Positions 1 through 7,212 of a DNA stretch of 16,022 bases are shown one piece after another. Origin of the DNA: a candidate division CSSED10-310 bacterium (GTDB lineage Bacteria > CSSED10-310 > JAFGDC01); contig JAFGDC010000602.1 in assembly GCA_016932295.1 (NCBI GenBank), positions 1-16,022 on the forward strand. Direction: 5' to 3'. Position 1 is the stretch's first letter. Each line of letters begins with the position of its first letter. Made by a program: the position numbers and the translations under genes. The notes under the pieces are model-generated. The model had not been told where the DNA came from and did no database searches. It saw only the letters and a program-made list of their open reading frames with translations.

Positions 1-413
1 CCCCGCGCGATTTCCTCGATCTTTATTCACTGATGCTGACAGCGGCCGGATTGCCTGCACCGGAAACCCCCGCACCGCCTGGGATCGTCTCCGAAGTATA
101 TTCGGCCCAACATCCCGTCATGTCCGCCGGTGTGCGCGAACTGTTCACCGGTGAACTGAGATCCCTGATGCAGCCGCCCTGGAAGCTCATTCAACTCTCC
201 GATGGCCGGCGGCAGCTCTTCCATACCGGTTCCGATCCCGAGGAGCAGGACGACCTGGCGGAGCGCCAGCCGGAGATTGTGAACGCCATGTCGGCGGCGC
301 TCGACGACTACCTGTCCGGATTGAGCGTGCTCGCGGCAGCCATCGGGCAGGATGACGTCAATCTGGACGAGAGCGACCAGGAAGCGCTCAGGACCTTGGG
401 CTACGTCCAGTGA
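1..413 (+). CDS. sulfatase family protein, C-terminal fragment (5' end outside window)
   Basis: The open frame enters from the left edge (codons in phase with base 3) and ends at the TGA at 411-413, so about 137 C-terminal residues are visible. They match the end of type I sulfatases and related alkaline-phosphatase-fold enzymes. There is a DLYSLMLTAAGLP helix near the start, then a WKLIQLSDGRRQLFHT strand pair with the 'K-L-I ... L-F/Y' signature, then a 'DPEEQDDLAERQPE' segment equivalent to 'D..E..NLA...PE', and a tail ending in LRTLGYVQ, close to the common LRALGYV ending. The metal-binding site and the formylglycine Cys/Ser lie upstream and cannot be judged, so a phosphoglycerol transferase or phosphodiesterase of the same fold remains possible. 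The next gene follows at once, which suggests one transcript and a role in sulfated or phosphorylated glycans. The ATG at 33 is internal and should not be taken as the real start. Confidence 0.8.
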   Translation, partial: PRDFLDLYSLMLTAAGLPAPETPAPPGIVSEVYSAQHPVMSAGVRELFTGELRSLMQPPWKLIQLSDGRRQLFHTGSDPEEQDDLAERQPEIVNAMSAALDDYLSGLSVLAAAIGQDDVNLDESDQEALRTLGYVQ

Positions 414-442
414 ATCGCTGCGCCGCCGTCCGAGGCGACGGC

Positions 443-1837
443 ATGAAGCTGGTGATCCTGGGAGCCGGCCCGGCGGGTATGAGTCTCGCTCTGGATGCGC
501 TTGACGCTTATGGCCGACATCTGGACGTAACGGTCCTGGAGGCGGAGGAAGCACCCGGCGGGATGGCCGGCGGATTCTCCCGCGAGGGGCTGCATTTCGA
601 CTATGGGAGCCACCGGCTTCACAAAGCCATGGGTGCTGACATGGCGGCATGGCTCACCGGAATGCACGGAATTGAACTGCTCAAACGACCACGCGCCGGC
701 CGAATCGCACTCGGCGGCCGATTCGTGGGATTTCCGCTCTCACCGCTGGATGGCCTGCTCCACCTGCCGATGGGTTTCAAAGCCGGGTTGGTCCGTGACA
801 TGCTGGTCATACCATGGCGGCGGAGACCTCAAGCGGAGACCTTTGAACGTTTGCTGCGCCATGGGCTGGGGGATACTATCTGCGAGCGGTTCTACTTTCC
901 ATATGCAAGGAAGATCTGGGGTCTCGAGCCTGATCGAATAGCGGCATTCCAGGCGCATCGAAGGATTTCTTCCAGCCAACTGGGCAGCCTGGTCAGGAAA
1001 ACAGTGTGGAAGCTGCTGCCGGGAGGCGGTGGCGACTTCTTCTATTACCCCCGCCGGGGATTTGGCAGCCTCGCCGTCGCCATGCAAGAAGAGATTCTGC
1101 GACGTGGCGGTCGAGTCCTGTCAAGCCGGCGCGCCACGGGAATTGAATCCGGCGGCGGTATGCGGGTGACATGCTCCAGCCCTGGTGGAGCAGAAGTACA
1201 TACAGCGGACCTGGTCTGTTCAACCATCCCTATCACCGATCTGGTCAGGATGCTGGCGCCGCCACCGCTTATCCGCGCCGCCGCAGATTCGCTGCGCTAC
1301 CGTGCCATGGTGCTGCTTTACCTGGTACTTGATCGCGACCAGTTCACCCCCTTCGATGCCCACTACACACCCGATGATTCAATCCTGTTCGCACGCATGT
1401 CGGAACCAGGAAACTACACGGTGGCCGGACACTCCAAGCGAACGGGCTTGTGTTTCGAAATTCCCTGCTCGTTTGGTGATACCATCTGGACGGCCAGTCC
1501 TGATGATTTAACCCGCCGGATCGTCCATGACCTGGAGACTCTGGGATTACATATGAAAGACCTGGTGGCGGCGGCATTCATCCGTCGGCTTCGCCATGCG
1601 TATCCGCTCTACGAGGTGGATTTCGAGCGGCATCTTCGCCGTCTGACCGACTTTCTTGACGGGATTTCAGGCGTGGTGACACTTGGCAGGCAGGGTCTGT
1701 TTCTGCATGACAATGTGCACCATGCGCTGATCATGGGGCGGTCAGCCGCCGCCTGCCTGAAACCGGGGGGTGGATGGGAGGACGGTAGCTGGAAAATGCA
1801 CGTCGCGGCCTTCCAGAAGCAGGTCGTGGAGGACTGA
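443..1837 (+). CDS. FAD-dependent UDP-galactopyranose-mutase/protoporphyrinogen-oxidase-like oxidoreductase
   Basis: 464 residues from the ATG at 443. The N-terminus is a Rossmann FAD site: MKLVILGAGPAGMS gives GxGxxG at residues 7-12, then an acidic residue at the end of the second strand (VTVLEAEEAPGG) and the GG motif typical of amine-oxidase-like flavoproteins. Further on, FYFPYARKIWGLEP and a FFYYPRRGFGSL stretch resemble UDP-galactopyranose mutase and the related flavoproteins found in polysaccharide loci. The C-terminal VVTLGRQGLFLHDNVHHALIMG is the usual second FAD-contacting segment. I chose ATG 443 because GAGG at 432-435 is well placed. A GTG at 410 that overlaps the sulfatase stop would add 11 residues but has a poor ribosome site. 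The gene shares one base with the radical SAM gene (TGATG), so the two are probably translationally coupled. The flavin fold is clear; the substrate (nucleotide sugar, glycolipid or isoprenoid) is not known. Confidence 0.8.
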   Translation: MKLVILGAGPAGMSLALDALDAYGRHLDVTVLEAEEAPGGMAGGFSREGLHFDYGSHRLHKAMGADMAAWLTGMHGIELLKRPRAGRIALGGRFVGFPLSPLDGLLHLPMGFKAGLVRDMLVIPWRRRPQAETFERLLRHGLGDTICERFYFPYARKIWGLEPDRIAAFQAHRRISSSQLGSLVRKTVWKLLPGGGGDFFYYPRRGFGSLAVAMQEEILRRGGRVLSSRRATGIESGGGMRVTCSSPGGAEVHTADLVCSTIPITDLVRMLAPPPLIRAAADSLRYRAMVLLYLVLDRDQFTPFDAHYTPDDSILFARMSEPGNYTVAGHSKRTGLCFEIPCSFGDTIWTASPDDLTRRIVHDLETLGLHMKDLVAAAFIRRLRHAYPLYEVDFERHLRRLTDFLDGISGVVTLGRQGLFLHDNVHHALIMGRSAAACLKPGGGWEDGSWKMHVAAFQKQVVED

Positions 1838-3264
1838 TGCGCTTGTTGTTGGTCCACCCGCGCCTGGCCGATAATTTTTATGAGGACATCAAGCTGCCGC
1901 CGATGGGGTTGGCCTATGTGGCCGGCGCGGCGCGGCAGGCCGGTCACGAGGCGGCCATCCTCGATACGGTGTTCAGCAACGATCCCGTGGCGGAAACCGT
2001 CCGGCTCGTCGACGAATTCCGTCCTGACCTGTTGGGCCTGAGTGTCACCAGCGCCTCCCACGGCGCCGCCATGAATCTGGCGGCGGTGGTGAAACAGGCC
2101 CGGCCGGCACTGCCCATTGTTTGCGGCGGGGTGCACCCTACTATTCTGCCCCGGGCGGTCTGTGCCATGTCTCAGGTGGATTACGTGGTGTTCGGCGAAG
2201 GGGAATCCACCATTAACGAACTGCTTCAGGTGGTGGCGGGCACTATGAAACCGGACCAGGTTGACGGTCTGGCCTTCAAACTCGACGGAGAGGTGAAGGT
2301 GAATCGTCCCAGGATCCTGATCGACGATCTGGACAGTCTCCCTATGCCGGCGTACGATCTCCTGCCAATCAGGGAATACTATAGTCTACAGATTGCCAGG
2401 ACGCCTTTCTCGTCCATGATCACCAGCCGCGGTTGCCCTTACTCCTGTATTTTCTGCGATGCCAACTTGATTTTCGGCAAACGATACAGGAGTCATTCTC
2501 CGGAGCGTGTCATGACCGAGGTTCACCACTTGGTGCGGCACTTCGGCGTGCGGGAAATCATGTTCAAGGACAGCGAGTTCACCCTCGATCGGGAACGAGT
2601 GAAACGGTTGTGCTGGTTACTTGAGGAAGCGAAGCTCGATCTTGTCTGGTCCTGCAACAGTCGCATCGACAGGACCGATCCGGAAATGCTGGCGGCCATG
2701 AAACGAGCCGGCTGCCGGTTGGTCCAATACGGGGTGGAGTCGGGAGACCAGGAGATACTGGACCGGCTGAAGAAAGGCATCACTATTGATCAGGTGCGCC
2801 GAACCTTCCGGCACAGCCGCATGGCAGGGCTCAGGACCGTCGCCAACTTCATGATCGGCAATCCCGGCGATACGAGGGAAACCATCGCCGCGACAATGCG
2901 CCTGGCGGAGGAACTCAAGCCGGATTACGCGAACTTCAGCATGACGGTTCCCTTTCCCGGTACCGAGTTGTTCCGATTGGCGGAGATGTACGGCTGGTTC
3001 ACCCCGGAATACGATGCGGCCGCCATCCGGCTGGATAGATGCATGATGAACGCCACCTCTATAGCCACGGAGGACCTGAAACGTCTTCACCGGAAGGCTT
3101 TTCGTACGTTCTACTTCAGGCCTTCGTATCTCATCAAACGGCTGCTTCAGTCGACTCCCCATGAATGGAAGATGAACCTGCGGGCCTTCAGACGTATTGT
3201 GAAGAGAACCCAGGATGGTACATCCGGCGAGTTGGTGAAGAAGCGGAGATGCGGTCGCGATTGA
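1837..3264 (+). CDS. B12-binding-domain radical SAM protein
   Basis: 475 residues. Residues 1-140 form a cobalamin-binding-type Rossmann domain: MRLLLVHPRL, LPPMGLAYVAGAARQAGHEAAILD, then PDLLGLSVTS and IVCGGVHPT. The DxHxxG cobalamin-ligand His is not visible, so any cobalamin would bind base-off without that His, or be absent. The radical SAM core begins at SRGCPYSCIFC, where Cys200, Cys204 and Cys207 give the CxxxCxxC motif for the [4Fe-4S] cluster that cleaves S-adenosylmethionine. FKDSEFT, MKRAGCRLVQYGVESGDQEIL and the VPFPGTELF segment complete a classic BchE/MiaB-like TIM-barrel core. Members of this family do methylations, ring rearrangements and carbon-carbon bond formation on lipids, cofactors and antibiotics, and the sequence does not tell which applies here. 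The start is fixed by GGAGG just upstream and by the one-base overlap with the flavoprotein gene. The flavoprotein partner suggests an uncommon sugar or lipid modification. Confidence 0.88.
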   Translation: MRLLLVHPRLADNFYEDIKLPPMGLAYVAGAARQAGHEAAILDTVFSNDPVAETVRLVDEFRPDLLGLSVTSASHGAAMNLAAVVKQARPALPIVCGGVHPTILPRAVCAMSQVDYVVFGEGESTINELLQVVAGTMKPDQVDGLAFKLDGEVKVNRPRILIDDLDSLPMPAYDLLPIREYYSLQIARTPFSSMITSRGCPYSCIFCDANLIFGKRYRSHSPERVMTEVHHLVRHFGVREIMFKDSEFTLDRERVKRLCWLLEEAKLDLVWSCNSRIDRTDPEMLAAMKRAGCRLVQYGVESGDQEILDRLKKGITIDQVRRTFRHSRMAGLRTVANFMIGNPGDTRETIAATMRLAEELKPDYANFSMTVPFPGTELFRLAEMYGWFTPEYDAAAIRLDRCMMNATSIATEDLKRLHRKAFRTFYFRPSYLIKRLLQSTPHEWKMNLRAFRRIVKRTQDGTSGELVKKRRCGRD

Positions 3265-3331
3265 TCGCACGGAATCAGCGCGGGGGAGCAGGAAGTGTCG
3301 AGTCGAACTAGGTAATCAGATCGGTTTGCAT

Positions 3332-3337
3332 TATACT
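3332..3337 (+). promoter_or_regulatory. possible -10 element for the family 2 glycosyltransferase
   Basis: TATACT matches five of six bases of the sigma-70 -10 consensus, in an AT-rich pocket within a GC-rich gap. No convincing -35 hexamer is found 16-18 bp upstream, so the element is weak unless an activator helps. It implies that the glycosyltransferase can be expressed separately from the genes upstream. Confidence 0.35.
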
Positions 3338-3344
3338 ACTCCGC

Positions 3345-3368
3345 TTCTGACAAGAATTCTGACAAGAA
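3345..3368 (+). repeat. perfect 12-bp tandem repeat in the glycosyltransferase leader
   Basis: TTCTGACAAGAA occurs twice without a gap (3345-3356 and 3357-3368). Each unit is itself a TTCT-N4-AGAA dyad, and the junction forms an AGAATTCT palindrome. It lies just downstream of a TATACT -10-like hexamer and 28 bp before the start codon of the glycosyltransferase. That is a position suited to an operator, although a replication-slippage duplication is also possible. Confidence 0.75.
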
Positions 3369-3396
3369 GAGAGATCGATTCGACAGGTGGATAACG

Positions 3397-4158
3397 ATGA
3401 GTGACGGCGTTTCCGTAGTTATACCGGCTTACAACGAAGTGCAAGCAGTCGGGAAGGTGGTGCTCCAAATCCTGGAAATTCTGGCAGCGATGCCCGTTGA
3501 ATCGGAAGTTGTCCTGGTGGATGACGGTTCCATCGACGACACCGGCGCTGTCGCCGCGGCTACCGGTTGCCGTGTTCTGCGCCACGAACGCAACCGCGGG
3601 TACGGTGCCGCCCTGAAAACCGGTATCGCGGCTGCTGTTCACGAGCGAGTTATCATCCTCGACGCCGACGGTACCTACCCTGTTGACCGTATCTCCGCTC
3701 TCCTCGAAAAAGCAACCGATGCGGACATGGTCATCGCCGCGCGAACCGGTTCCAGTGTTGCGTTTCCCATGCTCAGAGCGCCTGCCAGGAAGTTGTTGAC
3801 ACTCATCGCCGAGTTTTGCGCCGGCACCCCCATTCAGGACTTCAATTCCGGGTTCAGGCTGTTTAAGAAATCACACATCGAATCGATGCGCACCCGTCTT
3901 CCGGACCGGTTTTCCTTCTCCACCACCACCACTATGCTTCACCTCTTCCAAGGGCTTCGAGTAACCTACATTTCAATCGATTACCACCCCAGAATCGGCC
4001 GCTCCAAATTATCTCCCATTGAATTTTTCCGAATCCTCGGCAAGCTGCTGCGGCTGGGATACCTCTACAGACCTGGGAAAGTGTATATATTGTGCGCATC
4101 GGCGGGATTTCTGCTGATGCTGATCCTGATTCTGGCCGCCGCTGTCGCCGCGTGGTGA
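3397..4158 (+). CDS. family 2 glycosyltransferase (DPM1-like, membrane-anchored)
   Basis: 253 residues. GT-A fold signatures are plain: SVVIPAYNE at residues 6-14, VDDGS at 41-45, NRGYGAALKTGI after residue 65, and the DAD motif at 89-91 that binds the metal-nucleotide sugar. QDFNSGFRLFKK follows, as in dolichol-phosphate mannose and polyprenyl-phosphate sugar synthases. The last 25 or so residues (ILCASAGFLLMLILILAAAVAAW) form one membrane span. The likely job is transfer of a sugar from a nucleotide donor to a polyprenyl phosphate at the inner face of the cytoplasmic membrane. This would feed GT-C enzymes such as the large membrane protein encoded opposite. ATG 3397 is preceded by AGGTGG with good spacing. 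The donor sugar cannot be read from the sequence. Confidence 0.88.
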   Translation: MSDGVSVVIPAYNEVQAVGKVVLQILEILAAMPVESEVVLVDDGSIDDTGAVAAATGCRVLRHERNRGYGAALKTGIAAAVHERVIILDADGTYPVDRISALLEKATDADMVIAARTGSSVAFPMLRAPARKLLTLIAEFCAGTPIQDFNSGFRLFKKSHIESMRTRLPDRFSFSTTTTMLHLFQGLRVTYISIDYHPRIGRSKLSPIEFFRILGKLLRLGYLYRPGKVYILCASAGFLLMLILILAAAVAAW

Positions 4159-4234
4159 ACGCAACCCGGGCCAGCCGCGCCACCGTTATCCCTTCGCTTG
4201 GGTAATCGGGCAACGCTCATACTCGGCAGTGCCC

Positions 4235-7108
4235 TCACTTGTTGCAATCAAGGAACCACCAGGATCGAACCAAGTCTCTGCTGTTGGTTCTGAAATCCAC
4301 CCGGCGCAACCTGTCCCAATCACTTCTGACCATGTCAGCGAAGCCTTCCAGAGGCATCTGGCCGAGCCTTTCCTCATCGGTGAGCAGCCCCGTTTTCAGC
4401 GCCTGCCTCATGGCATCCTGGAATTCATACAACGCCAGGAACGGTCCAGGTGATTCTTGTCGCACCGGTGCCAGGCGCAGGTGCACGGGCAAACCGGCCC
4501 GGCCGTGACAGGCGGGAATGTGGATGAACATGATTCCGAACAGGTAACCTCTGCCGATTTTGCGGATCACCCTGTTGGTAATCGGTTTGAACACGACGCT
4601 GAAGTCCCTGTGTCGCCATGTGTAGGGTACGACCTCGGCCGGAGTGATCGTGACGGCGTATTCATGATTGACATACAGGTTCACTTCTCCAGGTCCCCGG
4701 CTGAGAGCCGCGCCTACCGCCAGCACGGCGGCGCCGTTACGGACAGGTGGTTCTGATTCCCATATGAGTTGCCTGTCACATTCCCGCACGCTCGATTCCG
4801 GCGGTTCCCAACGCAGAACGCGAGGACCAGGCGGCGCGTTGTACCGTCGCAGGTTACCATGGGGATAGTCCGCGATGTAGCAGTTCCGGCCGGGGTAGAT
4901 ATCCATCAACCGCCGATCCGGCACCGATCCCAGACTCCTGGCATAGACCACCGGTCCGTCCATGTCGGGCGTGTTCTGTGGAAAGACCGAACCATAATTG
5001 ACCCACATGCCGGCGCTCATCGGTTTGATGAAAACCAGCGCATTATCCAGATGCTGTTCCGCCACCTGCTGGAGGATGGCCGGTGAGAGATCGTTGAGGG
5101 CGCGCAGGCGATCGATATCCTTCAGATACCCGCGGGGATTCCAGACTGCTGCCGCCATTACGAAAAGTACGATGACCCCCTGGAGAAGCCAGGCTGCGCC
5201 TGGGCGGGGCTGCTCATGGTGCTTCCGGAGCCAGGCTGCCGTTACGGCCGGCGCCACTATTCCTCGAGCGCTCAACAAGAGTATGAAAGGCAATGCCTCG
5301 AAGTAAAACCGCGGACCGTAGCAAATACCGGCCCGAAGATACAGGCAGTATGCACCCATATACACGAGGAATCCTCCGGCCAGCCAGGCATCCGCTTTCT
5401 GGCGGTCCGGCCTCAGCAGGGTGATCATAAGGGGCGCCAGCACGAGGAAGGCCGGCCACCTGAAAAGAGCGGCCATCAGATATGTCAATTGTGAATCGGT
5501 ATTGTTCAATCCACGGCTCAGGGAATGCTTGCCGCTGAAGCCCAGTTTCTCGTCCACGATACTGCGACCCATGTAGGAATCGTATCCCGTGGAGAATGGA
5601 TGACCGGTGATGGCGTGGTTGTAGGCCAGGAAGATACCCATAACAGCCGCCATGCCGATGGCGGCGCCGCACATCCGTGGCAACGCCGCTCTTTTTTGCT
5701 TCGCCAGGTCAACGAGCAATGCCGTCGCGCAGATCAGGCCGATGGCCAGGGCGCTGAGCGGCCGGGTGGCTCCAAGCAATCCCAGACCCGCTCCTCCCGC
5801 AATCCCCCGCAGCCATGGATGCGATCGTGATGAGGGGAGGAGGCAGTGCAGGGCGATGAGACAGTAGAACAAGCCCGCTGAATGGGACATGAACGAACCG
5901 TGCATCAGGAGAAAAAACGGTGAGCCTGCGGCCAGCAGGACAGTTGTTATGGCTGTTCCCCGGTTGTACAGCGCGGTTCCCAGCCGCCATAACAGCAGGA
6001 TATTGAGTGCACCCAGCAGCGGCGGAATGAGCCATGGCGCTCCCACCAACACTCCACCCGCCAAGAGCAGGGGAAATCCGAATGGGTACTGCGAAAACAT
6101 ACGTTGCTGGTCGATAATGATGTACTGGTGCTGGAAAAACTCCGGTATCGGAGGGGCCGGTGCCCACACCCGGCCGGTGGCGAATATCTTGGCCTGGAAC
6201 AGGTATGCGACCGAATCCTGCACATGAGGTATGCCGTGAAGAAGCTTGACGATGATGAGCATGCAGATGATCAGGGTGAGCCCCGCGGTCAGCCAGGGGA
6301 GCGCACCAGCCGTGATGGCCGCCGCCCGCCTGGCGCGCTGTCCATTGAGATACCCTTCGAGGGGGCGGAGCGGAATGAGAAGCGCCAGGCAGAGGAGCAC
6401 CCCGCTAGTGAAAACACCGGAACCCAGGAACCAGGAAACGAGCAGTTTTTCGGCGAGCACCGCAAACCGTTTGTACGACGCCGGATCGGACATGCCGCGC
6501 TTATTGGCCGTGGCGGCGGCGTGTATCTGGGTACGCAGCACCGCCACCCCATGGTAGAAAGGATTGAAGATGAATTCTACGTGATCCTGGTGATGCACCA
6601 GAACCCGTACGGAAGCGTCCCTGCCGCGCCTGAGACGGGCGTCCACCCGATACGTCCGCCACTCGGTTGTGCCCGCCGACATACGGAGAATTCGCGGTGC
6701 CGTCACCAGGCCGCCGCTGACCACGGGTGACCCGACATCGATTCGCCACTGCCCAAGGCTTCCATTCTCGAAATCATCCATCAGCAAGGTATCACCCGTT
6801 TTCAGGTCGGTGACCCTGATCTCCTCCCAGCCCTGTGTCAAGGTTCCCTCGTGCGTCCACCATTCCAACGAGACCGGCGCCATGAGGGACAGTGCCACGC
6901 CGCCGCCGGCGATGTTCGGACGGGGTGTTTCCAGCAGCACGCGCCCATCGACATAGGCGCGGACCATCATCTCACCGACCTCGATGCCGATGTCGTAGGT
7001 GTCGAAGCGACGGGCGAGACCATACAACCCGACCATGATCAATTGGATTGAGAAAAACCAGAATATGTACTTTTTCAGCCTGATCGGAAGTACTGTCACT
7101 TTCGTCAT
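4235..7108 (-). CDS. large GT-C/GT39-like membrane protein with N- and C-terminal soluble domains
   Basis: 957 residues in three parts. Residues 11-33 are a membrane span, followed by about 170 extracytoplasmic residues. Within these, DDFENGSLGQWRID, a W-x-x-Y segment and VHHQDHVEFIFNPF resemble the concanavalin/LamG-like sandwich of DUF1080-type proteins. Residues 225-655 hold many hydrophobic spans. HVQDSVAYLFQAKIFATGR (Asp298) sits after the first span of this part, where the catalytic Asp of GT-C glycosyltransferases (ArnT, PMT and RgtA/B-like) lies, and CYGPRFYFEALPFILLL near 596-612 is also family-typical. Residues 656-957 are a soluble tail that I do not recognise. Enzymes of this fold use polyprenyl-phosphate sugars outside the membrane, which fits the neighbouring DPM1-like gene. 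The gene is convergent with that glycosyltransferase, 76 bp apart, and has only a weak ribosome site (GGGAG about 10 bp upstream). Transferase activity is inferred from fold and context. Confidence 0.75.
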   Translation of the reverse strand: MTKVTVLPIRLKKYIFWFFSIQLIMVGLYGLARRFDTYDIGIEVGEMMVRAYVDGRVLLETPRPNIAGGGVALSLMAPVSLEWWTHEGTLTQGWEEIRVTDLKTGDTLLMDDFENGSLGQWRIDVGSPVVSGGLVTAPRILRMSAGTTEWRTYRVDARLRRGRDASVRVLVHHQDHVEFIFNPFYHGVAVLRTQIHAAATANKRGMSDPASYKRFAVLAEKLLVSWFLGSGVFTSGVLLCLALLIPLRPLEGYLNGQRARRAAAITAGALPWLTAGLTLIICMLIIVKLLHGIPHVQDSVAYLFQAKIFATGRVWAPAPPIPEFFQHQYIIIDQQRMFSQYPFGFPLLLAGGVLVGAPWLIPPLLGALNILLLWRLGTALYNRGTAITTVLLAAGSPFFLLMHGSFMSHSAGLFYCLIALHCLLPSSRSHPWLRGIAGGAGLGLLGATRPLSALAIGLICATALLVDLAKQKRAALPRMCGAAIGMAAVMGIFLAYNHAITGHPFSTGYDSYMGRSIVDEKLGFSGKHSLSRGLNNTDSQLTYLMAALFRWPAFLVLAPLMITLLRPDRQKADAWLAGGFLVYMGAYCLYLRAGICYGPRFYFEALPFILLLSARGIVAPAVTAAWLRKHHEQPRPGAAWLLQGVIVLFVMAAAVWNPRGYLKDIDRLRALNDLSPAILQQVAEQHLDNALVFIKPMSAGMWVNYGSVFPQNTPDMDGPVVYARSLGSVPDRRLMDIYPGRNCYIADYPHGNLRRYNAPPGPRVLRWEPPESSVRECDRQLIWESEPPVRNGAAVLAVGAALSRGPGEVNLYVNHEYAVTITPAEVVPYTWRHRDFSVVFKPITNRVIRKIGRGYLFGIMFIHIPACHGRAGLPVHLRLAPVRQESPGPFLALYEFQDAMRQALKTGLLTDEERLGQMPLEGFADMVRSDWDRLRRVDFRTNSRDLVRSWWFLDCNK

Positions 7109-7154
7109 GCGTCGGGTGCTCCCAGCCGCGGTACAGGTGCGGTCGCGGACGTGG

Positions 7155-7183
7155 TTGTCGGGATTGCGGTACGGACATAGAAT
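7155..7183 (+). promoter_or_regulatory. sigma-70-like promoter of iorAB
   Basis: -35 TTGTCG (7155-7160), a 17-bp spacer, and -10 TAGAAT (7178-7183, five of six consensus bases). Transcription would start near 7190, giving a leader of about 23 nt that carries GGAAGGAAG just before the iorA ATG at 7213. Confidence 0.55.
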
Positions 7184-7212
7184 ACCAGTAACACTTCAAC
7201 GGAAGGAAGACC

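Noticed and set aside
33..413. a complete 126-residue protein starting at ATG 33
   Set aside because: The frame is open to the window edge with sulfatase-like residues before the ATG, so it is the tail of a longer gene.
27..650. 207-codon minus-strand ORF across the sulfatase and flavoprotein genes
   Set aside because: It is a GC-driven shadow. The plus-strand frames show clear family motifs, and the antisense product is compositionally odd (Pro/Arg-rich).
2617..3270. 217-codon minus-strand ORF opposite the radical SAM gene
   Set aside because: It lies wholly within a gene with strong motifs, and the product resembles no family.
3345..3368. CRISPR-like or transposon-end repeat
   Set aside because: There are only two units, with no spacer, no cas gene and no transposase nearby.
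4159..4234. bidirectional terminator between the two convergent glycosyltransferase-type genes
   Set aside because: The possible TCCC/GGG pairing near 4190-4204 is broken by mismatches and lacks a T-run on either strand.
6104..6730. 208-codon plus-strand ORF inside the large membrane protein gene
   Set aside because: It is antisense to coherent coding sequence. Its product is hydrophilic and low-complexity, with no motifs.
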